Assembly: GCA_947579605.1 (NCBI GenBank)
Contig: OX388312.1
Span: 4,216,001-4,280,000, forward strand
Reading direction: 5' to 3'
Length of the DNA stretch: 64,000 bases
From: Athripsodes cinereus
Taxonomy: Eukaryota > Arthropoda > Insecta > Trichoptera > Leptoceridae
In this document: positions 1 to 11,816 of the stretch, piece by piece
Layout of the letters: every line of letters begins with the position of its first letter
Numbering within the stretch: the first letter of the stretch is position 1
Notes under the pieces: generated by a model
Databases searched by the model: none
The model's input: the letters and a program-made list of their open reading frames with translations, nothing else
Told to the model about the DNA's origin: nothing
Program-made: the position numbers and the translations under genes

Positions 1-1470
1 TTTATTTGTAGGGTTATGTGCTTTTTACTTGGTAAATAAAATAAACCCATTCTCAATAGTGGTCAATGGATTCAAGCTTGAATCAAAAGATGGGATTTCG
101 TATTATCGTATTTTGTAAATATGTTAACGCTCAATCTAACATAGATACGTGTGAACAGACTTAAATATTTATTTAATTATATTGTTTTTTAATAGAAAAA
201 TCAAATCATACGAATAAATTATATATTTTTATTTCAAGTGGAACAAAGGAATATTGTTTTCAGAAACATAATATTAACTATATTCACCAAATGACCTACA
301 TAAGTGGATATAAGTGACCAAGAAACTTGACACAAAAGTATGAGATACTAAGTTCAATTCATTGTTTTGCAATCATGTGATTAAATTGTACTATACCATT
401 ACGTATGTCCCACAGCAAGTAATCAGCAGACCAGCCACACATAAAAATACATAAAATAGCTACAATATTCATTCAACCCAAGTATACAACATTCGCTTTC
501 AATCAAAACCAAAATCAATAAACACAATTAAACATGTATTAAAGAAATTCTATTTAGTACTTAATGTACGTGCTATTCTATTATAAATAATTATTATAGA
601 AAAAAACAGCTGTAATAAATCATGATAGGTGGGACAACAACGACGAAATAAAAAATAATAATAGTACATCGGACAAAGAGAATCATCAAATGAAATAGTT
701 TTAATTTTTATACCATAATGTACTTAGTGAATAGTTTCAGCGCCCTATTTACACGGTCGGTATGTACACAGTAATTAATGTAATGTACATACCTACAACA
801 TAAGTATGGCGAGACAATTACTATTTTAATTAGTATTGTCACGAATTACTCAGTCACTGTCGATGGGACATTTATTTAAAAGCTGGATTAAAGAAAATAA
901 TATGTATGTACTCGTAGATGTATCTAGAAAATTATAAACTTGGGAGCGCCCGTGTAAAAGATTGCTGGAAACCATGTTTTGTTATGTGATAATATCGTCA
1001 TTATTATCACGATATTTTACACAGGTACAAACTTTTTACACAATGTATTATGTATTCTGATTACTTGGTGACTGCCATTATTTTTATCTTCACTCATTAA
1101 TTGTTTTTCTTTGATATTTCATCCTCTTGAGAAGATGTAAATATAGCTCAGAAGATTCCCACGAGGCAGCCTTCAAGGCTGCGCATGGTGGCCCGCCTGT
1201 GAACACAAAAGTTTTCCTTGAAAAACTGGATAAATATAAGTCCCTGACTTCCAAGATATCCGGGCATAGGACGGAATTTTCAATTATTACACAATGAGTT
1301 TTGTTTGTTCAACCTTAATTTAAACGCAAAATCTTAGAAATATCAAATTAGTTTCTTAAAGATATTTGTCGTAATCTGATGAACTATCTAACTGACAGTT
1401 ATAAGAATAGAACGCATAGGGAGCAGCCTGGGAAATTGTTCTTTACACATAAACAATAAAAAATAACCGA
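1..1470. other. AT-rich stretch without a recognised gene
   Basis: No long open frame or TE domain is visible. About 395-460 resembles the tail end of the RTE-tailed SINE-like family (minus orientation: a 'tatgtcccac..gta.tcagcagacca' pattern). A slightly GC-richer patch near 1160-1200 is unassigned. Confidence 0.5.
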
Positions 1471-1474
1471 AAAC

Positions 1475-1735
1475 CTATTAAGATGGTACGGGCACATCTT
1501 AAGACTACCACAGGATAATATGATCATAAAACAATGGACGTAGAAGTAGGCCCCAGAAGACCAGGCAGACCAGTGATCACCTCCGAGCGCAACCATGAAG
1601 GAGGCAAAGTTGCGCTCGGAGGACGCAGGGGACCGGAAAACTTGGAAGACGAGGACTAGGAGAGCCGACCCCAAGCAAAATGGGATGAAGGCGAGGGCGA
1701 AGAAGAGAAGAAGACATAAACAATAAAAATCCAAA
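1475..1735 (+). pseudogene. RTE-clade reverse transcriptase C-terminal remnant
   Basis: Three-frame reading gives the RTE hallmark 'LLRWYGHILRLPQD' at about 1477-1520. After interruptions it gives an Arg/Lys-rich end of the type 'WKTRTRRADPKQNGMKARAKKRR' (split here into parts under 20 residues: WKTRTRRADPK, then QNGMKARAK), which is usual at the C-terminus of RTE-type LINE proteins. Stops and frameshifts separate the blocks, so it is a dead fragment. The longer open frame on the opposite strand over this region is a shadow. Confidence 0.6.
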
Positions 1736-2159
1736 ATTATTGGTGTTTCTTTTCGTTGAATGATGCAAAATTGCTATTAGATGCTAATTTTTTTTTTTAT
1801 TTATGAAAATATTTTTTTTACATTTTTATATAATTAATATAATGTGTACACACAAAACACCTTCTGTGGGAAATTCGAAATGTTTTAATAGAATTTCATT
1901 TTTGGTAAAATTATTATTATGCATGGAGATAAATATGAAGTCCTTCAACTCATATTGATGGAAAAGATTGAAAGACGACGTGATTCTGGTGAGGAGGTAA
2001 ACTTCATGGTTATGCAACGGTAAAAGATTAAACTGTATTGAGGTGTACGGAGCAACTCTTCTGACCGGCGCTTTTATAAGGGTAATCGCCAACATTGTGG
2101 AAATCTAATATGTATTACATTGTACTCGTATATAGTGTTGTGTAATTCTCAAGAAATAA

Positions 2160-2230
2160 TTTTTCGAGAAATTTACCGAGAAATTTCTCGGTAAATTTCT
2201 CAAAGTAGAGAATTTTCGGAGATTTTTTTA
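2160..2230. repeat. hAT left subterminal palindromes
   Basis: A perfect palindrome built from AGAAATTTACCGAG and its reverse complement lies here. The right end (5041-5105) carries related GAGAAATTTCTCG blocks. They resemble subterminal repeats of hAT elements. Confidence 0.6.
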
Positions 2231-2239
2231 TATTTTTTA

Positions 2240-3210
2240 TTTAACAGTATAATAATAATAAATATGTACGGCACAGCTTCGACTCCGGGAAGGCGCGCAC
2301 AAAGACTGTAATCTCCGTGATGGGCTGGAGTCGGGGTGAGTAGGGGTTGCTGGTTCTTCGTCTTGGGGCGACGAGTATGCGGGGCGGTAGCAGTAGGTAC
2401 GCACCAGCAAGGTAGGTATCCGATCGCGTCTATAGGTGAAGCACTCGGCAAACACCCGCCACGTACGTCGGAGACCGCCTAGCAAACCAACCGAGAGATA
2501 CACGTTACTCGCGGCTTCACCTTTGACACCTAGGCACACCCCAATGAAACATTCGCAAGCGCACACACCACGGGCAATAAACCAATGGTGCACCGGCTAT
2601 CTTGAACGTTCAAATGGGCATACGGCGGTGCGTCGGGAGAAGCGTTGAGGCGTGCAGCCACTACAGTACAGTCTACGTTGGAAGCTTCGTCGGTACAAGG
2701 AAGATGTTGCTCCGTGAAGGCCAAAGCGAGTCCAGGTCAGTCCAATGGTCGTAGGCAGCAAGCAATCTATCCAGTCGAAGTCCTTGTAGAAGCAGAGGTA
2801 GGGCCGAGTAAATAAAACACGTCTCTCAAGTAGGTAGCAAGAAGAAGTAGTATTGCCATGGTATGATACGCTTGGGAATGAGGAGATATGGGATAACGCT
2901 CTCTGGGCTTGCCAATTACGCGTTTTTCGGAGTGGGTTAGGGTTTGTGTGATTGACAGCACTTACGTGCAACGAGAATTTGTTTGGAGTTGGATCCTTGC
3001 ATCTTGAATTGCTCGATTTTGACCACGGGGCGAGGGTTTTTGGGCGAGGAGGATGTTCTCCACCCAGGATTCGGAGGCGACCACAACCACCCTGCAACCA
3101 AAAACAACGACTGCACCCGTATATATACTCGCTTGCGGCGTCCCACCACATACCCGGTGGGAACCCAAGACGTCCGGTATAGCGTACGTACCCACGCATG
3201 GGATACAGTC
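2240..3210 (-). other. GC-rich island inside the hAT, possible spliced transcript
   Basis: This block is far richer in G+C than its surroundings. On the minus strand it shows, in order, TATATATA (3120-3127), an ATG (3000-3002) opening a short frame MQGSNSKQILVA, a strong 5' splice site GCAC|GTAAGTG at 2965, an open frame containing LALAFTEQHLPC (about 2725-2530), and AATAAA-like sequence near 2240. I do not recognise the protein. It could be a captured host gene fragment, an LTR remnant or chance. Confidence 0.3.
3090..3127 (-). promoter_or_regulatory. TATA-like promoter candidate
   Basis: TATATATA on the minus strand at 3127-3120 sits in GC-rich flanks. A plausible start about 30 nt downstream (near 3095) precedes the ATG and splice donor described for the island. 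This is sequence resemblance only. Confidence 0.2.
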
Positions 3211-3235
3211 GTCAGGCTCTACACAATCTTTATTT

Positions 3236-4500
3236 ATTCAAAATAACAAACATAACATGGTACATACATTTACCAAATACAATTATAACAGTTACAATAT
3301 ACATTAACAACAACCTTATACCTAAGTTTACATGTTATATGTTACCTAGCTAACAAAAGGACATTATACATGACTTATTGTATGGTTCTACGTTGTGTTA
3401 AAATGCATTCGTTTCTATCTGCTGGCTCTAACACTTGCCAGCGGAACACAAAACTATTTCCCCTCAATGTGGGATTTCACCCTCTACTTGGTGATCATAA
3501 TTACAAATCTGTATCACACTCCCAGCTCGAGGTATCTTCCGATAACCATCGCGCTGGTAGTGGAATTCGGCCGTATTTAACGGTCGCTTGCGTGCCGGAG
3601 AGCTCACTCTGCGGCCGCGAACGCTGGATGTGTCGTTTTTCTATAAACGCACACGTTGAAACACATGTCTCATCAACTTATGAGGATAATACGAATGTCA
3701 ACTATTCGTCATACACAATAATTCATATCCTAACTTGATATGCAAAACATTAATACACTTATCATATATCCTAGCTTGACATATAAATATTAATGCTATT
3801 ACTATACGACAGACAATTCTACATAATATCATTTCAATAACTTAAACTAGTTCTTAATGATACAACAACACAATCACCTCACCAGACTTATGAGGTTTAC
3901 TATTTACCTAAAGTATTTTCAGCTAACTTTTATATACAACTAGTAAGATCGTAAACATTCTAAGTGCTTCAGCCTTATAGGTATTTCACAATATACATAT
4001 ATCTCTGGCTCACACAAACTCTGCATACTTCATCTTATAAACATTTGCATTATTGGAACTTCACACATATTCCTAAAGTCTAGCTCATATACAATGGTAA
4101 CATACATGATGCAACACGAATCTCACTTATTCGTTCTACAGCATAAGTGATAACAAGCATACACGCTCTCATTCAAACATGTTCACATATCATGTAACGA
4201 ACGCATATCACACATTACAACAATGACAAACTTCTGTACTTCTGACTCGTACACATGTTCATACTGACATATTTACACAATCTAGTAAACTTATATCCAA
4301 AACTTGATATATTCAAATTAATATTACAAACTTAATATTATCAATTTTTCATCATATGAAATACAACTCGCCTCTACACGCAGTCACTTGCTGCGTGAGG
4401 CGGTGTGATGCTTCAACACAACCGGCCGCGCATGTAAGAGAGTGTCTTACACACGCGCGTAGACTCGCAAAATCAGGAAAAACACATTAAAATCCGTAAC
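3236..4500. other. G-poor, strand-asymmetric stretch inside the hAT
   Basis: The plus strand is made almost wholly of A, C and T for about 1.1 kb, with many ACAT/CATA words and no convincing ORF. GC-rich punctuations lie near 3540-3660 and 4380-4460. There is an AATAAA on the minus strand at about 3225-3235. No family is recognised. Confidence 0.4.
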
Positions 4501-5237
4501 TTCCGCTACGGTGCCCGCATTGCAATGATTCAACTTTACATATGTATGAAATTTACTGGGCTATCGAATGATGTCACACACGATGTTATAATAACAATAT
4601 TTGATTTTTCTTACTTTTTCCCAATTTTGCGAGCCACCGGCGCACGACACTCAGTGTATCGTGTAACAGATGTACACAACCTAGTCGACGCTAGGTACGC
4701 GCACGCTGTGGGGGAGCGACGTTCGATACAAAATACTTCATTCAATCAATCAATAACAATGTAAAATTTATCACCAATATGGCTACAATTAATTATCGAA
4801 ACAAAAAAATGTTAGGTACTTACATAGAAAAAAGTGCTAATAACTGATGAAAAATCTTGATGTTTGACACCCCACATTCCCATATTTAAGTTACAAAAAT
4901 AATTGCAGGTACGTACATGGAAAAAAGTGTTAATAACATCTGATTTGGGCCTTAAACAGCCCCACAAATTTTTGGATCAATCAGATTGGCTGAGAAGTGT
5001 ACTGGGCGAAAGGTTATAATACCACTAAGAAAAATTATGGAGAGACATTTCTCTTCCATCAGAGGAGAAATTTCTCGATCTCGAGAAATTTCTTTGGAGA
5101 TTTTTTTCTTCTCACATCACTACTCGTATATTACAATGAATCTTCTTACATATTTGATATGAACAGAAAAAAAACTGTTAATTTTTCTTTTCTATTAAGA
5201 GTTCTCTTGAAAATGTCAAGCTAACTTAACGAAAGTA

Positions 5238-5495
5238 CGCTGAGAAAAATACTAATGAAATTTCACAACGAATCATTGGTACGTACTATCAGATTAGGAC
5301 CAGAGATAGTACAAACGATTCATTAGTACGAATCTATAATATTAACTTTTCGCAAACAAGTCGTTGGTAAACTTACCAATGATTTGTTTGCTAAAAGTTA
5401 ATATTGTCGATTCGTATTAATGAATCGTTTGTACTATCTCCGGTCCTAATCTGATAGTACGTACCAATGATTCGTTGTGAGTATTTTTCTCAGTG
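5238..5495. mobile_element. Palindromic MITE with TA target duplication
   Basis: Almost the whole 258 bp folds on itself, in arms of about 125 bp around position 5366. The termini are CGCTGAGAAAAATAC and GTATTTTTCTCAGTG. TA flanks both ends (5236-5237, 5496-5497), as in Tc1/mariner-type insertions. It has no coding capacity. Confidence 0.8.
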
Positions 5496-5499
5496 TACT

Positions 5500-7020
5500 C
5501 GAGGTTTATAAAATCAATAATAAAAAGTTAGCAGTGTTTTGTGTTAATATCGAATATGTTAAATATGTCTTTTCACAGTGTGAACACACAAACCCTAGAT
5601 CATAAATCTTCTAGTTGAATTTATATGTCGGTTTGTAAAGCAAATTTCTCGATTAGGTACCTTAATCCATTCTTATTTTGTTTACTTTAATAGCTCATCT
5701 GTTATTGTGTTATTTCTCTAATTAATAATGTATGCACAGTGTGGGTGCTCACTGAAATATTTATATTAATAAAATAGAAATATTTTAATCTCGAATTATG
5801 GTTTAGTCTGTTTTTTTTCTCAATATTTCCTACTGTAATATTTGTGTACAGTAAAAAAAAAATAGTGATAGCACACAAAATTCGACAATAGCACAGAGCT
5901 AGGCACAATGTGAGTAGGTTTTTATTTATTTTCAAATAAATCCCTTTAATCTCAGAGGCGGATTAAGGATTTTTTTCCCAAAGCTACTTCTCCAGAGCTC
6001 ATCACAAGCTAACCCAAGGCAATTAATAATGTGGATGGAATTCAAACGGGATTTACACTACACGGGCGATAACCTAAATAAAATGGGTGACAAAAATAAA
6101 TCGTTCATACCATATCAACATTTTCCACGAGTGTGATGTAATGAACATACAAACTGTTCTCTTCGTGTCACATTCAGGATGAATGTCACATTTTAACGGC
6201 TTAATTTAATATTAATCTTATGTTTTATTAACACCTGTTTTTTTAAAAGAAACTTGAAAACTTATAGAAAAGAGTGCAAGATCTATTCTTAATGGGGACT
6301 CCAGGGAATAAAAATAAAATGACCAGCAATACTCATGAAATTGAATATCTTATAGAATTATATTATTGATGAAGATTTACTTAAGATATGTTTTTGGCCA
6401 AATTTAACAAACATTTGAATGTCTCAAAGGCATGAGTAAAAATTAAAAATATCCAAATAACTTTTGACGATGCTTTCGAGAATACAGATCTTAAACCAAC
6501 CTCTTCCATTCTGAACTTTTTTTGCGCAAATTGAGTCACCGTTTTCCACGACATTCTTTAAACCCCATGCCCAGGGTTTAAACACATTTTAGCGTTACGT
6601 TTTCGTTCGAATATAGACGACGTTGCGAGAAAGTGTCATTTTTCGTAGCTACTTGTAATGTGAAAGAGAAAAAGAAGTTCATCCTTTGCCGGGAATTCCA
6701 CGGAGTTTTCTCACTCCATATAAATCTTATTGAATTGAAGAAAAAATAACACTGTATCTCGTTCTATTAGCGGTTGTCGCCTATAAAATTTATAAAGATC
6801 GTCCTTAAGGCAGAATAAGATACATGAGCGGTAGGTACCTACTATAGTAGGTATAATAGACATTATTATTATTATTAATACATCGGTGTACAGAGTACTG
6901 TACAGTGTACGTAGTAGAGAACTTAATAATAACGTTGAGCTGTAAATAGATGTAGGTATAGGTAGGTATACCTATTATGTTGGTTCCCGTTGGATGAGGA
7001 CTTTATGAATGTAAATAATA
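5500..7020. other. AT-rich stretch with one old SINE copy
   Basis: About 6105-6310 is a degraded minus-strand copy of the RTE-tailed SINE-like family ('cattcaggatgaatg', 'aacacctg', 'aaaacttatagaaaagag' blocks). The remainder has short ORFs only and nothing I can assign. Confidence 0.5.
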
Positions 7021-7346
7021 TCTAATATATAAAATTCTCATGTCACTGTGTTTGTTATCATACTCCTCTGAAATGGCTGGACCAATTTTGATGAAATTTT
7101 GTGTGCTTATCGGATAGGCCTGAGAATCGGCCAACATTTATTTTTCATATCCCTAAAAGTTAAGGGTAGTTCACCCCGATTTTTTTATTTTATTGTTTGA
7201 ACAAATTTTTTTATTAATATTTTTTTATGATGAGGCATTAAAAATACATAGGTACAGCCCTAGATTTTCACTTTTCTACCATCAACCCCTATTTTATAAT
7301 AGCGAAATAATGTATATGGCAAAACAACGTTTGCCGGGTCAGCTAG
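7021..7346 (+). mobile_element. Short non-autonomous Helitron
   Basis: It begins TCTAATATATAAAATTCTC immediately after an A (7020). It ends GCCGGGTCAGCTAG immediately before a T (7347). This fits Helitron rules: insertion between A and T, a 5' TC, a 3' CTRR (here CTAG), and no TIR or target duplication. At 326 bp it has no Rep or helicase, so it depends on a helper. Confidence 0.8.
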
Positions 7347-7718
7347 TTTCATTATAGATATGTGTATGGGGACTTATTACTACATATATACCGGGTCTAT
7401 CTTGCATTTGTATATCATCACGTTTACTTTGAAACTTGATTTTTAGTTTTTTATAAATACTCTCGACGCTTTGGAACATTTTGTTTATATTATTTTTAGC
7501 TTTAAAGAAATTCAATGAAATGTTTGTAATTTATTGTAAGGTAAAGTAATATTTTTATTATCATTAACTAACTTTTTTATTGAAGGGCTGGTAAATCAGA
7601 TGACCCCTCTTAATGTAAAAACTAAAATATTTCGTGTATTTCCTACGAAGTCATAACAGGAAATACAAAAAGTGGAGCAAGGAAATTAATATACAAATAA
7701 ATAACATAGCATATATGG

Positions 7719-7912
7719 CAAAAAAATCACACAAATCGAAATAGTCCCAAACTAAGATATGAATATATAATCCACCAAATAGGTACAAATACATTTAACA
7801 TCGAGACCCAGGACAATCAGAAAAAGGCCATTTTTCATTTTCCTTTAGCTGGGAATCGAACCCAGAATCTCGTGATTTAAAAGCAAGAGTGTTACCTCTG
7901 GGCTACACATCT
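7719..7912 (-). mobile_element. tRNA-derived SINE (family B)
   Basis: Reversed, it reads as a tRNA-like head with a B box (complement of 7852-7862, GGTTCGATTCC). This is followed by TGTCCTGGGTCT and, near the end, TTTGGGACTA..CGATTTGTGTGA. The same body occurs at 51674-51910 and 63453-63670. That 3' motif is common in lepidopteran SINEs. Confidence 0.75.
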
Positions 7913-7929
7913 AAAAGATAATGATACTG

Positions 7930-8960
7930 GCAGTAAACACGTATATTGTCTATCAATTTTCGTGCTCAAGTAAGTCTTTTTGTTAAATATAAATTAAATT
8001 AATAAAATGTAATGATTGTGGCGAGATCTCTATATTAGTGATTTATTAAATCTATCTACGTCATATTAAAACAAAACATATATATAAAAATAAAGCACAA
8101 AAAAAAGTAAAATCGCCCATTAAACCAAAAAAGAAAAATCCAAAAACACACCCAATACCTACTCTAAAAGGACTGGGAACTATAGGAAGGGGTAAGGGGA
8201 CGGATGCTGAGTTAGAAGACAATAAATATTTCTTGACGAAGTGTTTACATAAATTTATTTAAAGATTGAGGTATTCTCCAAAAAGAAGGGAGATAATTCC
8301 AACAACGAGCATCACAAAATGAGAATGATGTATACTTGTATAACATTACAGTCCATACAAAACTGACTACAATTGAACAAATATTAAGCAATATAATTTC
8401 CTCTATTATATATTACATAAGCCATAAGATGACACAAGTTTTTAAGAAAACAAGAAGATTTTAAACAAAATTTTCGACGAATTCCTCTACTCCACTTTTG
8501 ACGTGAGAAGAATGAGTATGGATAACAAATCGCCTCATTAATGTTGAGCATCTGATCATTAAACCTCACCGCGTCTTTAACATTTCCGCTTTTACTTTGA
8601 AAAAGGGTTTCTTGTACATTGGTGATGTAAAGGATTTGCATGCTGCCTGTTCTATAACATCTTGACTGTACTTGCCAACATTTTGTTACTGAACATGTTG
8701 ACCAACACTGGAAAAGAAATTTCAATAGAAGTACGGTTATTCAATCTATAATTAATTTTGTAAACTATATCCATTATTGGTTATAAACATCAATTGCAAT
8801 CGTTGTTTTTATCTTCTGTACAAGTAGGTACTATGTTTATTCACAGTAAAGTTGTGAATCCTATTAATTTGTTTACAAATATTTTCATAAAAAAAAACTT
8901 GAATCACCAATTTTTAATGTTCAACCTTGTTGAAAAAAGCTTCTATTGGTATATTTTTGT
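7930..8960. other. Unassigned AT-rich DNA
   Basis: An open frame of 113 codons on the minus strand (8384-8725) has no recognisable domain, composition or context of a gene. I treat it as chance. Confidence 0.4.
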
Positions 8961-9212
8961 TAATGCAATTTGAAACAAGTGTTCCTTTCTACTATTGTTT
9001 GTTAATTCGCAGAGAGACGTCTTTCGACTTATAAGGTCATTATCAATCTGATCATTATCAGATTGATTCATTAAGGTCATTATCAGATTGATAATGACCT
9101 TATAAGTCGAAAGACGTCTCTCTGCGAATTAACAAACAATAGTAGAAAGGAACACTTGTTTCAAATTGCATTATTATGGAATTCTACTACGTGTGCACCG
9201 ACACAATATTAA
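8961..9212 (+). mobile_element. Foldback element of Penelope-like design
   Basis: Near-identical inverted arms (8961-9053 and 9081-9173) carry AAGTCGAAAGACGTC, a hairpin followed by GAAA. The arms are followed by a unique tail ACGTGTGCACCGACACAAT. The same arms and tail occur at 32887-33241. The design matches the ribozyme-like elements at 17.5 and 45.4 kb, although the catalytic CTGATGA is not intact here. Confidence 0.6.
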
Positions 9213-9490
9213 TAATATAATGGTATATTTTTGGTTAGTGGAGAAATAAAGTTAAAATAGAGAAATTCAAAATTTATATATTATTTCCAATGTCTTTTGT
9301 TGTTAAGTAGGTTTTTTGATGGTTTATTCGTGATATAAATATTTAGAGAAGCTAATAATATTTATTTCATTTTGATGTTTCATATCGGAAACATTTTGGT
9401 CTTACCCAATGTGTTTAAATAATTTGGTGTTTGCCGATAATGTTCGTCAACATGTTGTTTCCATGTGAGAACTTGGCTTAAAGACTAAGA

Positions 9491-9784
9491 ATGGCTTATA
9501 CCGTTCGGAAATCTCTGTTTTATAGTAAAAGCCCGGTTCTTACACCCCACATTACCCCGCATTATAGAGTGGCGGGAATTCATTATGATGTGACGTTGAC
9601 GTATTGTTACGCCGGTAAGATGTGGGGTCCCGGGTATGAGAAAGGGCGAAGGAGCCTTGTGCGGCGTCGGTGTACCGTGATGAGGTTAAATGAAGGAAAT
9701 TGGGAACTGAAAGCCACAGCCATCAGTTTATCAAAATGTTGGAATAACCTTACCCAACTATTTGTCTTTTCCATTATTCTGTGA
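9491..9784 (+). other. 97-codon open frame in a GC-richer patch, unknown
   Basis: The frame encodes a basic protein (MAYTVRKSLFYSK.. to ..CWNNLTQLFVF) with a Gly/Arg-rich middle. It lies in a local GC-rich patch (9520-9680) that stands out from its surroundings. I recognise no domain, no splice context and no TE signature. It may be part of an unrecognised repeat. Confidence 0.2.
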
Positions 9785-9849
9785 AATTTATGGTATCGTG
9801 GGCCTTGATGGTACCGCGTTTGTACGTTCCATAGCGGGAACGTAACAAT

Positions 9850-10689
9850 ACTATATAATGTGGCATTTTCATTTCAAGTCATGAGAATTTTCTTTAACTT
9901 TCTCATGTTAAATTCCACGTGTCTTTGTTACCTTTGATAATATGATGTTTAATGGATGTAGAAGACACGAATGCGGAGAATTAATTCCTAATGTGTTTTG
10001 TCTTAACTGTTAGTATCTACCAAACAGAGTTGTAAAGGTAGAATTATTATTTTAAATGTTAAACATTTCTGCGAATTTGCTAAAAATAATATGATACATT
10101 TGGTACAATTATTATGGCTCTTAACTTGCGCGAATAATTATTACGAGTATAAAACGAATTTATACTTTCAAAATGCTTTAGTACATGAATTGAATTATAT
10201 CAAGGACATAATAAGGATTTCTGTATGGGGGGTAGCAGCGAAATTTGGATTATCATATAAAAAGCATTTTTCTCTATTTTTAAGTTTTTTTATAATGTTT
10301 ACTTTTTTTGTTGATTACCATATTTGGATACAACGTGCAGATGACAAAACCACTCAGGTACATCTCGATTGGAGAACCATGTCTACGCGATGTAATATTA
10401 TGCAAAAGCTAATCGGAAGAAATGAGATAGATGTCCAAAAGCTTACGAATTGGCTTTAGGCTGGCTCAAGTGATCAATTTCGGTGTTCATGGACAATGTT
10501 CACCAATTCCGCTGTTTTCACTGTCACGATGTAATGTTCGCTAATCGAGAAAAAATTTATACTAACCATAGAAGGAACAATTTTTTGGGATTTCATATTT
10601 CTGATTTCAAACGGATCAAAGTTTTTTGAGCTCTTGGTTTGGTAAACTTTTTTAAGCATTTTAGGTTTAGTATTTAAAAAAAAATTCGT
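9850..10689. other. Unassigned AT-rich DNA
   Basis: The 122-codon frame at 10091-10459 (+) has no recognisable domain. I see no TE hallmarks. Confidence 0.35.
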
Positions 10690-11045
10690 TCATTCACACC
10701 ATCACGACATTTATCATAAGTGGGGTAGTCAGCGGCCTAGTTATATATGAACACATACAAATTGTCTTCCTCGTGCCAATATTAGTTGACGACATTCAAA
10801 ATGGGTGGCATACCTCATCGCTGAATTGAAGATGTCAAATATCCATTCATTAAAACATTCATACAATCACAAAATTTCCCATACGTGGGGCAACAAGCGG
10901 ACTAATTGTAAGTTAAAAACATGCAATATGTCCTCCTCATGCAAACAAAAGTTTAAGTCATTCAGTATGGGTGACCGTAACACTGAATTGAAGATGTTAA
11001 ATATATTACACGGGATGTTTTACGAATAAATTGCATTTACAGAAC
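10690..11045 (-). mobile_element. Two RTE-tailed SINE-like copies in tandem
   Basis: The first copy (about 10695-10845) carries 'agtggggtagtcagcgg', 'aaaatgggtggcatacctc' and 'atcgctgaattgaagatgtc'. A second copy begins at about 10855 with 'acgtggggcaacaagcgg' and runs through 'acactgaattgaagatg' to about 11045. Both read on the minus strand, head to tail. The first is cut short where the second starts. Confidence 0.65.
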
Positions 11046-11726
11046 AATAGAAAACTTACGTTAAAAAGTGTATACGTGTTAGGTTTGCGTCAAATATTAT
11101 TTTAAATTTTGTTTCTTTTTTTTTGTGTATTAATAGTATTATAATTATATAAGTACCTACCTATGTTTGTTTTGATTAGGTATATCTCAATGACTCGTGG
11201 TAAGATGGAAGAAATCACTAAATAGTGATACTGCATATCGTCCTAGTATTTTGAATTTAGTATTTTTTGTTAACACTATTATAATATTATGATGATGTGC
11301 AAAAAGAATAAATAAATAAACTTTTGAAATCTAAACGAAAAATAATATTGTTTCAATAACAAGCAAAACTTTTCAGATTCGCCTTTTCAGTATTGAATTA
11401 TTTAAAGTGATATCATTAAAAACGAAGGTCTGAAGTAGGTATATAAAACTATTATTTTCATAAACAAAGGAAACTATAAAGTAGATACTCTATTGAATAG
11501 TAAAATAATTGAAACAAAAAAAGCTTTATACTTAAAACTGTGTCTGCTTTGTGAATTTTTTACCTCATTATCATGTTATATAACATTCGCTATGAACAGT
11601 TTGATTTCATTCACACGTAAAGGTCGTCCCGTAGGTTTATTATGTGTAGATAGTGTTTGTTGGATACCCAGTGTATTTGAAGTAGACATCGTGATGGTAG
11701 AGAGAGATAGCTTTAAATCTGAGTTT
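11046..11726. other. Unassigned AT-rich DNA
   Basis: Small ORFs only (for example 11493-11732, whose end overlaps the SINE insertion). No domain is recognised. Confidence 0.35.
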
Positions 11727-11735
11727 GCTTAAGGA

Positions 11736-11816
11736 CAGTTTGCATGTTTCTTACATGCAGCTGATCTGCTGGCTACCCCACTTGTGGGATATGCCGTGAT
11801 GGTATAGTATAGTATA
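11736..11816 (+). mobile_element. 5'-truncated RTE-tailed SINE-like copy with target duplication
   Basis: Only the last 81 bp of the family are present. They end CTGGCTACCCCACTTGTGGG, then ATATGCCGTGATGGTATAG and ATAGT repeats. A 9-bp duplication GCTTAAGGA flanks it (11727-11735 and 11817-11825). 5' truncation with a duplication shows target-primed reverse transcription, so this family moves as a retroposon. Confidence 0.8.

Larger units (their letters stand above)
2133..5122. mobile_element. hAT-type DNA transposon, 2990 bp, no recognisable transposase
   Basis: The element is bounded by a perfect 8-bp target duplication CTCGTATA (2125-2132 and 5123-5130). Its ends are related inverted termini, TAGTGTTGTG at the left and CACATCACTA at the right. 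An 8-bp duplication with a TAGTG/CAGTG-type terminus is characteristic of the hAT superfamily. Both ends carry clustered GAGAAATTTCTC palindromes, likely subterminal transposase-binding repeats. I find no hAT dimerisation or DDE signature inside, so it appears non-autonomous. The interior is unusual: a GC-rich block (about 2270-3210), then about 1.1 kb poor in G on the plus strand. Confidence 0.8.
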
